Positions 57,635-64,000 of a DNA stretch of 64,000 nucleotides are shown in pieces. Position numbers and translations under genes: made by a program. The stretch covers positions 1-64,000 of the forward strand of contig CAXXSP010000024.1 of the NCBI GenBank assembly GCA_963676605.2. Reading direction: 5' to 3'. Origin of the DNA: SABI01 sp963676605. Lineage in GTDB: Bacteria; Spirochaetota; Spirochaetia; Sphaerochaetales; Sphaerochaetaceae. The notes under the pieces were generated by a model, which worked only from the letters and a program-made list of their open reading frames with translations, was not told the DNA's origin and did not search any database. Every line of letters begins with the position of its first letter. Positions within the stretch are counted from its first letter, which is position 1.

Positions 57635-58305
57635 TCAGGTGATATCTCTCGTGTAGACGAAGTTCAGTTTCCGATCCCGGTATGTGCCCCGTTTTTCTTC
57701 GGGGAGGAGGAGGGCAAGCCTCAGCATGATCTCATCAATGAGCGCTTCCCGGGCAGCTCCGTCAAGCCTTCCTTCCTGAGGGACGATCTCATAGGCGCTG
57801 CCTACCGCGATATGAAGCGGGGTTCTTCTGAATTTCTTCCGGTACTCCTTCATGTTCTCGTATCCGGAGGTGACGATCGGTATGATGGGAGCCTTCTCTC
57901 TGTAGGCTATGTACGCGACTCCGGATTTCCCTTCTTTCAGCACACCGTCCTTGCTGCGGGTCCCCTCCGGGGCGATAGCCAGAATATTCTTCTCTTTCAG
58001 TACCTTGAAGCACGCATTCATCGTCTCTCGGCCCATCGCATCCGGTCTACCGGGATTGTGTTCCACCGCTTCATGATGAACCGGGTGAACGTGTTCTCCC
58101 AGAGCTGTTTCTTCGCCATTGCTATCATCTTTCTCGGCCGCATGAAGACGTAGAGGAGGGGAGCATCAAGAAAGTGTATATGGTTTGCTGTAATGATCAG
58201 GGGCCCTTCAAGAGGGACTGTTTTCAGAGGTGAGGCATCGAACCGGAAAAACATCCGGAAAACCAGACGGAATAACCCATTGAGGAGTGCGTCAATAATT
58301 TTCAT
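57635..58305 (-). CDS. plsC: 1-acyl-sn-glycerol-3-phosphate acyltransferase, PlsC-like (one frameshift)
   Basis: A membrane-associated acyltransferase of about 223 residues for phosphatidic acid synthesis. The catalytic H-x4-D motif is NHIHFLD (near residue 41); the glycerol-phosphate site IAPEGTRSKDG follows. The frame breaks near 58045, joining WNTIPVDR to DAMGRETMNACFKVL; one missing base in a GG run explains it. Essential in most bacteria, so a sequence error is likely. Confidence 0.88.
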
Positions 58306-58343
58306 AGCTGAACTATACGGGGTCGAAATAAAAAGGTAAACAG

Positions 58344-58634
58344 TTAATTCTTCTTATTTTTTCTTTTCCTGCTCATCGAGAGTCCACCGAACCCGCTGAT
58401 GACGGCGATATAGAAGCCTGCGTCATACCACCAGCCGGTGTTGTTGGAATCGTAGATGCTCACGTTATCGTTGAAGAGCGAGACGATCAGAGACACCGGG
58501 GCGATCCAGCCGTGCCAGATGCCCATCAGGAAGTTGGCAGGTTCCTCTCCTTCACTTGCGACCGTTTCGGGAAAACAGGAAACAGAGAGAAACACCAGGA
58601 TTATGATACACGTTATAGGCAGAATACGTTTCAT
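58344..58634 (-). CDS. Small conserved lipoprotein of unknown function
   Basis: A 96-residue protein with a hydrophobic signal and lipobox (ILVFLSVSC, Cys near residue 20). The mature part FLMGIWHGWIAPVSLIVSLF, DNNVSIYD-like and GWWYDAGFYIAVISGFGG occurs in many bacteria as a hypothetical protein, with a terminal hydrophobic segment and a basic tail (RKRKNKKN). It may sit in the inner membrane. The start is uncertain: the ATG at 58634 has only GGGGGT upstream. Function unknown. Confidence 0.6.
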   Translation of the reverse strand: MKRILPITCIIILVFLSVSCFPETVASEGEEPANFLMGIWHGWIAPVSLIVSLFNDNVSIYDSNNTGWWYDAGFYIAVISGFGGLSMSRKRKNKKN

Positions 58635-58830
58635 ACAGACCCCCATGTATCGGGTGGAAGATTCTTTTTCACCCTTGGTATCGTTCACGGCCCGCTTTTC
58701 AGGGCGGGCCATGACCTGCTTCCATCATATCAGAGGGCTGTGTCGTTCTCAATCATGATTCCACGATTTCCTTGTCTCCTTCCGTTCCATGTATTATTGT
58801 TATACTATACTTCACAGGAAGGGAGGACAT

Positions 58831-59856
58831 ATGCATAAAGCAGATGGACAGAGATATATTCAGATGAAATACCGGAAGGTCGGAAAGAGCGGTCTTGCTC
58901 TTCCCCTTGTGTCTCTTGGACTATGGCACAATTTCGGAGGTATCACCCCCTATCAGACTGCACGGGAGATGATATTCACCGCGTTCGATTCGGGAATCAC
59001 CCATTTCGATCTCGCAAATAACTACGGTCCGCCCCCGGGAAGTGCTGAAGAGAACTTCGGGCGCATTCTTCATGAGGATCTTGCCCGTTATCGTGATGAG
59101 ATGATCATCTCCACGAAGGCCGGGTACAGAATGTGGCCGGGACCCTACGGGGAGTGGGGGAGCAGGAAGTATCTTCTTTCCTCCCTGGATCAGTCACTCA
59201 AGAGAATGAATCTCGATTATGTCGATATCTTCTATTCTCACAGGTTCGATCCTGCTACACCGCTTGAAGAGACGATGAGTGCTCTTGAACATGCCTACCG
59301 GTCAGGAAAGGCGCTCTACGTCGGTATCAGTTCCTATTCTGCGGAAAAGACACGGGAGGCATACGATATCCTCTCCTCCATGGGAGTTCCGCTTTTGATT
59401 CATCAGCCGAGTTATTCGATGCTGAACAGATGGGTGGAGGAGGATCTTCTCTCAACACTCGATGAACTGCAGGTGGGAAGTATCTGTTTCTCTCCGCTCG
59501 CACAGGGAATGCTGAGTGATAAGTATCTGAAAGGAATCCCGAAGGAGAGCAGGGCGGCCGACAAGGAGTCGGCCTTGAGCGAGGAACTGATCACCGAAGA
59601 GAATCTTGCCCGGATCAGCGGCCTGAATGAAATTGCGAAGAGGAGGGGTCAGTCCCTTGCTCAGATGGCTCTCTCCTGGGTTCTCAGAAGAAAGGAAGTG
59701 ACCAGTGTTCTTATCGGTGCGAGAAACTCACACCAGATTCATGAGAATATCGGAGCGATCGATAACCTCGACTTCTCTCAGGAGGAACTTGCTGAGATCG
59801 ACAGATACGCGGTCGAGGGAGATATCAACCTCTGGAAGGCTTCCAGCAGTACCTGA
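58831..59856 (+). CDS. Aldo/keto reductase (YghZ-like)
   Basis: A 341-residue NADPH-dependent reductase close to L-glyceraldehyde-3-phosphate reductase YghZ. It has THFDLANNYGPPPGSAEENF with the catalytic Asp and Tyr, STKAGYRMWPGPYGEWGSRK with Lys, and DIFYSHRFDP with His. C-terminal SVLIGARNSHQIHENI is the cofactor segment. GGGAGG precedes the ATG at 58831; a longer in-frame start at 58789 is unlikely. Role may be detoxification of aldehydes such as methylglyoxal. Confidence 0.9.
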   Translation: MHKADGQRYIQMKYRKVGKSGLALPLVSLGLWHNFGGITPYQTAREMIFTAFDSGITHFDLANNYGPPPGSAEENFGRILHEDLARYRDEMIISTKAGYRMWPGPYGEWGSRKYLLSSLDQSLKRMNLDYVDIFYSHRFDPATPLEETMSALEHAYRSGKALYVGISSYSAEKTREAYDILSSMGVPLLIHQPSYSMLNRWVEEDLLSTLDELQVGSICFSPLAQGMLSDKYLKGIPKESRAADKESALSEELITEENLARISGLNEIAKRRGQSLAQMALSWVLRRKEVTSVLIGARNSHQIHENIGAIDNLDFSQEELAEIDRYAVEGDINLWKASSST

Positions 59857-59969
59857 TCAGAGCGACGGCTCTGGCCCCAAACGAATTATACGGGATTGAG
59901 ATGAATCTGTTTCAGATTCTCTCGATCCTGTGATACAGTGGATACAAATCGAACGAAGGAGAAAATGCG

Positions 59970-60803
59970 ATGAAGTACACGCGAAGACACCTGATTCCTC
60001 TGATGGCCGTCATCCTGATTCTGGCGGGAGCTCTTCCTCTTACTGCAGACGGGGTTGCGAGCGTGAAAGTGCTCGGGTCTGATATACCGGAATTCAAGGT
60101 GGAAGGATCATATACCTATACCATGGACATGCTGCAGGGTGAAGGCATGCTGACTCAGAATAACAATCTCAAGGTGAAGACCACCCTCGGAGTCTCTCCG
60201 ATCGCCTCCACATTGACTGTCGATGCTGTTCTGACTCCGATCGCCGTAGCCGAGCTTTCCCTTGGTGGATCAGTGGGAACCGGATGGGATTTCAGTCCCA
60301 TGGACCTTGAAGGAATTACGGTGGATGCAGCTGATGATCCAAGTGGTTATGTCAGCGACTCGTTAGGCGGAGTCTACCTCAAGGCGAAAGCCGGTGCCGC
60401 ATTCCAGTTTGACACGGGAGCTATCTTTGAAGGAGACTGGAAGAGTGTTCTTCTGAGAACCTATCAGGAGATCAACTACCAGCTGTACACCGGAGCAGGC
60501 TCCGATGACTGGTGGGATTACGAATCAAGCGGAGCACGGGCGAACGGCATGGAATACAAGGCAGAGTACGTCCTCGGTTACAGAATGCCGCTTCCAGTGA
60601 ACCTCGTAGCACTCATGCTCGAGGTGGAGAAGAGAGCACTCTCTCTTGATACCCCCCTGGATGCAACCTTCGTTCTCGGCATGCCGATCAACGTCCATTT
60701 CGACTGGGGACTCGATATCACTCTCATCCCCCAGATCAATCTTCACGACAGTGCTGACTCAGTCTATAAACGCGTAGCAGCGATGGTCAACTATACCTTC
60801 TGA
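59970..60803 (+). CDS. Outer-membrane beta-barrel-like protein
   Basis: A 277-residue exported protein. The signal peptide is hydrophobic (HLIPLMAVILILAGALPLTA). The mature part consists of alternating beta-strand-like stretches (GVYLKAKAGAAFQFDTG, INVHFDWGLDITLIPQINL) and ends in VNYTF, a C-terminal Phe as in many outer-membrane barrels. No specific family recognised. AAGGAG precedes the ATG; a terminator follows. Confidence 0.6.
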   Translation: MKYTRRHLIPLMAVILILAGALPLTADGVASVKVLGSDIPEFKVEGSYTYTMDMLQGEGMLTQNNNLKVKTTLGVSPIASTLTVDAVLTPIAVAELSLGGSVGTGWDFSPMDLEGITVDAADDPSGYVSDSLGGVYLKAKAGAAFQFDTGAIFEGDWKSVLLRTYQEINYQLYTGAGSDDWWDYESSGARANGMEYKAEYVLGYRMPLPVNLVALMLEVEKRALSLDTPLDATFVLGMPINVHFDWGLDITLIPQINLHDSADSVYKRVAAMVNYTF

Positions 60804-60824
60804 TCAGAACAGAACCTTGAGAAT

Positions 60825-60862
60825 AAAGAGGCTGATGTCCGTTGTGGCACAGCCTCTTTTGC
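60825..60862. terminator. Intrinsic terminator, probably bidirectional
   Basis: AAAGAGGCTG (60825-60834) pairs with CAGCCTCTTT (60850-60859), with A and T tracts on both sides, between the converging barrel and XRE genes. Confidence 0.9.
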
Positions 60863-61210
60863 TTATCTTCTTGTTTTTACCTGGTGAAGTGAACCCCTGG
60901 AATAATCGGGAATCGAACAGGCGGAGATATACTGATGAAGAAGGTGCTCCAGTTCCTGAATCCTGGCGGTGAACTCTTCTGCTTTCCGTTCAGCATCCTC
61001 GCTGACCAGATAGGCGATATCGACCCCGAGTCCCTGTGCGATGGCGTTCAGGTTGTCGATCTTGGGAAACCTTCCGTAGGTTTCAATTCCTCCGATATAT
61101 CCGGTATGGAGATTCGAGCGGATCGCAAGCTCTTCCTGCGTCATACGCTTCTCTTTCCGGATTCTTCTTATGTTGTCAATAATACGCTTCTGTAACGCTG
61201 TCCGAGACAT
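60863..61210 (-). CDS. XRE-family helix-turn-helix regulator
   Basis: A 115-residue DNA-binding protein. The N-terminal HTH (RIRKEKRMTQEELAIRSNLH, then TGYIGGIETYGRFPKIDNL) covers residues 12-65; the rest is a short helical tail. GGAG precedes the ATG at 61210. It stands alone; target unknown. Confidence 0.88.
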   Translation of the reverse strand: MSRTALQKRIIDNIRRIRKEKRMTQEELAIRSNLHTGYIGGIETYGRFPKIDNLNAIAQGLGVDIAYLVSEDAERKAEEFTARIQELEHLLHQYISACSIPDYSRGSLHQVKTRR

Positions 61211-61373
61211 CTCTTACTCCTTTGAATTACATGGTTGGACTAATATACCTCAGGATATTTAAATTGAAAATGACTGATTAGTATCAATAAATACCGAAAA
61301 GAAGTGAATAATGCTAGTGTAAGCTGATTAAATCTTTATCAAATAAATAAATAAAAAGTACGCGTTTTGAAAG

Positions 61374-61395
61374 TGCACAAAGTATAATTTGTGCA
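61374..61395. promoter_or_regulatory. Perfect inverted repeat in an AT-rich gap
   Basis: TGCACAAA (61374-61381) and TTTGTGCA (61388-61395) flank GTATAA. It lies next to the terminator of the iron operon and upstream of the XRE gene; terminator or operator role is open. Confidence 0.4.
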
Positions 61396-61418
61396 AAAAA
61401 ATTAGCAGAAAATGCTAA
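61395..61418 (-). terminator. Intrinsic terminator of the iron-chelate operon
   Basis: On the minus strand TTAGCA-TTTTC-TGCTAA is followed by seven Ts. It lies 15 nt after the ATPase stop. Confidence 0.9.
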
Positions 61419-61432
61419 GTGTATTAAGAAGA

Positions 61433-62203
61433 CTATGTTCTTGTGATGAGAACCCTGTTTTCGAACGGTACAGTGGTGAGAGGAGTCTGGTAGAGCTCGG
61501 TGAGACATGCGTCATTCAGGACCTCGTCCGCCTTCCCTGCAAAGAGGAGAGCCCCTTTTTTCATCATGAGAATATCATCAGCAATCTCAGCAGCCAGGGA
61601 TGGATCATGAGTGGTAATGATAAGAGTCTTTCCCTGCTCTTTGAGTCTTCTCAGAATAGTGATGACCCGGCCGGTGTTTGCAGGATCGAGTGCGGAAGTC
61701 GGTTCGTCGAGAAGGATAATGTTTGGATTCTGGGCAAGCACACGGGAGAGAAGGAGCAATTGATGCTCGCCTCCGCTGAGCTGCCCGACTGAACGGTGTG
61801 CGAGCTCCAGAAGACCGACCTCCTTCAGGGCGTGTATCGCAACTTGCTCATCGTCTGCAGAAGGACTTTGCATATGGTGCAGGTAGGGTGCCCTGCCGAA
61901 CATGGTAAATTCGAAGGATGTGAAGGCGAAACGGCTTCTCTCCTCCTGAGGTACAAGACCTACCAGAGTGCCGAGTTCCTGCTTCGAATAGGAATCAAGA
62001 GGGCGGTCCCGCAGAGTGATGCTTCCCTGTTGACAGATTCTGAAGGAGAGGAGGAGATCCATGAGGGTCGATTTCCCTGCTCCGTTCGGACCGAGTAGGA
62101 CTGTTGTCCGTTTTTCAGCAAAAGAGAAGGAGAAATGATGCAGAGCAGTCTGCCGGGTGGAATCATAGGTGAAGGTGACATTCTTCAGCGTATAGGCGTT
62201 CAC
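61433..62203 (-). CDS. Iron-chelate ABC transporter ATP-binding protein (FecE/FepC type)
   Basis: A 256-residue ATPase. Walker A LLGPNGAGKSTLMDLLL (near residue 37), Q-loop LVPQEE, signature QLSGGEHQLLLLSR, Walker B IILLDEPTSALDP and switch His in IITTHDPSLA. It powers siderophore or heme import with the permease and receptor genes upstream. ATGA overlap with the permease stop. Confidence 0.92.
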   Translation of the reverse strand: MNAYTLKNVTFTYDSTRQTALHHFSFSFAEKRTTVLLGPNGAGKSTLMDLLLSFRICQQGSITLRDRPLDSYSKQELGTLVGLVPQEERSRFAFTSFEFTMFGRAPYLHHMQSPSADDEQVAIHALKEVGLLELAHRSVGQLSGGEHQLLLLSRVLAQNPNIILLDEPTSALDPANTGRVITILRRLKEQGKTLIITTHDPSLAAEIADDILMMKKGALLFAGKADEVLNDACLTELYQTPLTTVPFENRVLITRT

Positions 62204-63201
62204 AGGTTCACCTCCGAACGTCTGCTTGAAAGTATAGTGATAAACAGGAGAGCTCCCAGTATGCTTGTTATAATACCCAAAGGTATTTCACTTGGAAGCA
62301 GGGACCGGGCGACGGTATCGCTGAATAAGAGGAATATCGCACCGATGAGCATGGATCCGGGAAGCGCATAACGTGAATCGCTTGAGAATACCCGTCGTGC
62401 AAGGTGCGGTACGATAAGACCGACCCAGGAGACAAGTCCTGCAACCGAGATGATGCTTGTGGTGGCGCAGGTGGCCACCACGAGGAGAAAGACCCGCTCG
62501 GTCACCACCTTGAGTCCGAGGGCATGGCCGCTCCTATCGGGGAGCGAGAGAAGGTTGATTCTCCAGCGGAAAATAAAAAGTATAAACAACGCTGCGATCA
62601 TGACCGGCAGTGTGCTCCACACTCTCTCCCAGGTTGTATTATAGAGGCCTCCCATCATCCAGAAGGTGATCTCCTGAAGACTTGTCATCGGGTCTGCCAG
62701 TACCTTCACGACAGAAAGAAAGCTGGAGAAGAGAGCTCCGACGGCTATACCGCTCAGCAGAAGCCGAAGGAGCCATCCTCCGAATCTGAACGCTTTTGCG
62801 AACCGGTAGGAGAGGTAGAGAGCGAGCAGTGCGAACAGGGTCGCATGAACCTGTATGAGAAAGGGAGAATAGCCGAAGAGCAGTATCGTGGCGGCCGCAC
62901 CGAAGGCGGCGCCCTGAGAGACGCCGAGAAAGCCCGGCTCAACCAAGGGATTGGCAAACAGCATCTGGAACACGAATCCTGCCGCGGCGAGGGAGGCTCC
63001 GCCGATAAGTGACAGGATGATCCTTGGGAGCCTGATCTCCATGATGATTCTTCTCAGAATGGGATCAGACATATCAAACAGGACGGTGCCTGCATAGCGT
63101 CCCGCGAACAGGGAGACACCTGCGGCAGCAAGGAGCAGAACGATAAGAATAAGCAATCGCGAACGATAGACAGATTCCAGTTTTCTATACTCCGTGTTCA
63201 T
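62200..63201 (-). CDS. FecCD-family iron-chelate permease
   Basis: A 333-residue inner-membrane permease with nine or ten helices. Family features are IRLPRIILSLIGGASLAAAG near residue 55, NPLVEPGFLGVSQGAAFGA and GLIVPHLARRVF near residue 265. One protein would form a homodimeric channel, since no second permease gene is seen. 16 nt after the receptor gene. Confidence 0.93.
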   Translation of the reverse strand: MNTEYRKLESVYRSRLLILIVLLLAAAGVSLFAGRYAGTVLFDMSDPILRRIIMEIRLPRIILSLIGGASLAAAGFVFQMLFANPLVEPGFLGVSQGAAFGAAATILLFGYSPFLIQVHATLFALLALYLSYRFAKAFRFGGWLLRLLLSGIAVGALFSSFLSVVKVLADPMTSLQEITFWMMGGLYNTTWERVWSTLPVMIAALFILFIFRWRINLLSLPDRSGHALGLKVVTERVFLLVVATCATTSIISVAGLVSWVGLIVPHLARRVFSSDSRYALPGSMLIGAIFLLFSDTVARSLLPSEIPLGIITSILGALLFITILSSRRSEVNL

Positions 63202-63217
63202 TTCCCTCTCCCTGTTC

Positions 63218-64000
63218 TCATTTCAGTGATTCTCTGTACCGCTGAACGAGCCTCTCCAGTTTATCAGAAGAATCGACACTGTACAGCGTCCGGTAGAAAT
63301 TTCTTATCTCTTCTTCTATATCGAGGGAGGCGAAGGCTTCGGGATGAAGGGTTTTAGCCAGCCATTGGAGGGCAAGGATCCACCGGCTGTCACTCTGGAA
63401 ATAATTCACAAAATCAGACGGGGCAAGGTACACATTTCCGTTTTTCACTGCTGTGAGAGGTTCCCAGAGAGTTGATGAGCGGATCTGCTCGAGGTACTTT
63501 CCTCCGTGAGATCTGTAGGAAACGATGATGATCACATCCGGATTCCATTCGCTTATCTGTTCCATCGAAACAATCGACCAGCCGGAAGCAGTACCTGTAG
63601 AGGGATACAGGGGAGTTCCTCCTGCCTTAGAAATGATCTCCTGCTGTATCCAGCCCTCAGGAGCAACCGAAAAACTCGTGATTCCGTCTCCCGTGGTTGC
63701 CTGTAAGATAAGGGTGCGCGGAGATTTTTCACCTGCACGTGTATCAACGATATATTGTTCCTTTTCGGCGAAGAAGGAGATGATCTGTTCGGCACGCTCT
63801 TCTTCACCAAGGAGTTTTCCCAGTTCGGCAATTTCATCACTCCAGCTCTGTGAGCTTTCGAGATCAAGGGAGAAAAGGGGGATCCCGAAGGGTTCTATGA
63901 TGGGAGCAAAGGCATTCCTGTTTCTTTGTTTGGTGAGGATCAGGTCAGGATCGATCGCGAGAATCTCTTCTGCGCTGATACTCTGTCCCAGCCTTTCGCC
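63218..64000 (-). CDS. Iron-chelate ABC transporter substrate-binding protein, 5' end outside the window
   Basis: One open frame runs from the window edge to the stop at 63218 (261 codons), so the gene is partial but not frameshifted. It matches the FecB/BtuF class of periplasmic binding proteins: SAEEILAIDPDLILT near the edge, SWSDEIAELGKLLGEEERAE, VAPEGWIQQEIISKAGG and ISEWNPDVIIIVSYRS. It captures the iron complex for the permease downstream. The signal peptide lies outside the window. Confidence 0.85.
   Translation of the reverse strand, partial: GERLGQSISAEEILAIDPDLILTKQRNRNAFAPIIEPFGIPLFSLDLESSQSWSDEIAELGKLLGEEERAEQIISFFAEKEQYIVDTRAGEKSPRTLILQATTGDGITSFSVAPEGWIQQEIISKAGGTPLYPSTGTASGWSIVSMEQISEWNPDVIIIVSYRSHGGKYLEQIRSSTLWEPLTAVKNGNVYLAPSDFVNYFQSDSRWILALQWLAKTLHPEAFASLDIEEEIRNFYRTLYSVDSSDKLERLVQRYRESLK

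Noticed and set aside
63218..63867. Apparent frameshift in the iron-chelate binding protein
   Set aside because: The frame is open without interruption from the stop to the window edge; only the first Met in it is internal.
1..64000. tRNA, rRNA, tmRNA or replication origin
   Set aside because: No cloverleaf, TTCGAATC-type arm with a matching acceptor stem, rRNA core or DnaA-box cluster was found on reading the intergenic regions.

Overview
The window looks like a piece of a spirochaete chromosome (Spirochaetota; free-living or gut type, Sphaerochaeta/Spirochaeta-like). Support for this: two sensor kinases with 7TMR-DISM-type membrane sensor regions, BspA-type (DUF285) repeat lipoproteins with a loose lipobox, many carbohydrate ABC transporters, a fermentative pyruvate formate-lyase, and medium GC. 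The assignment is inference from gene content. No rRNA or tRNA gene was recognised and no CRISPR array is present. Many otherwise well conserved genes are split by single-base indels, often in homopolymer runs, so much of the apparent gene breakage is probably sequencing or assembly error.

Layout. 1-3.2 kb: end of a sugar ABC permease and a heavily frameshifted GH78 alpha-L-rhamnosidase. 3.3-4.1 kb: TspO-like membrane protein. 4.5-7.5 kb: glycine betaine (Opu/ProU-type) ABC operon. 7.7-8.8 kb: large GNAT-like protein. 8.9-15.6 kb (minus): six-gene operon of solute-binding protein, two sugar permeases, CutC, ROK regulator and M81 peptidase, behind a clear promoter with an overlapping palindromic operator. 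15.7-18.7 kb: inositol-monophosphatase-like protein, AlaX-like editing protein, nitronate monooxygenase/FabK-like flavoprotein. 18.85-20.2 kb: IS256-family element.

20.4-33.5 kb is the accessory region. It holds a zinc-ribbon protein and RecQ with a DUF1858-like tail. It also holds a duplicated module made of a DUF285 lipoprotein, a conserved hairpin-rich leader and an NHLP-type (RiPP leader-like) peptide; one copy is collapsed, the other has 34 repeats. A Phd-Uma2 fusion sits between the copies. After the intact copy come a dual-kinase hybrid sensor, a SARP-like response regulator and a MNT/HEPN toxin-antitoxin pair. 33.7-36.0 kb: IS21-family element, followed by a DUF4143 ATPase whose promoter predicts a leaderless mRNA.

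37.7-45.1 kb: housekeeping and metabolic genes (NAD(P)-binding protein, thioredoxin, branched-chain aminotransferase, EamA transporter, DUF1932 dehydrogenase, SDR, alpha/beta hydrolase, MarR-GNAT fusion). 45.1-49.0 kb: Crp/Fnr regulator with an N-terminal cysteine cluster, divergent from pflB-pflA across a TGTGA-N6-TCACA site. 49.0-53.8 kb: diguanylate cyclase, aldo/keto reductase, NarL-type two-component pair. 53.8-57.5 kb: TPP-riboswitch-controlled YkoFEDC-type ECF transporter for a thiamine precursor. 57.6-61.2 kb: PlsC-like acyltransferase, small lipoprotein, aldo/keto reductase, outer-membrane-like protein, XRE regulator. 61.4-64.0 kb: Fec-type iron-chelate ABC transporter, cut by the window edge.

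The most unusual part is 22.6-32.6 kb. An orphan RiPP-like leader peptide sits behind a conserved structured leader, next to a giant repeat lipoprotein and directly upstream of an atypical two-component system, and the lipoprotein-leader-peptide module has been duplicated.
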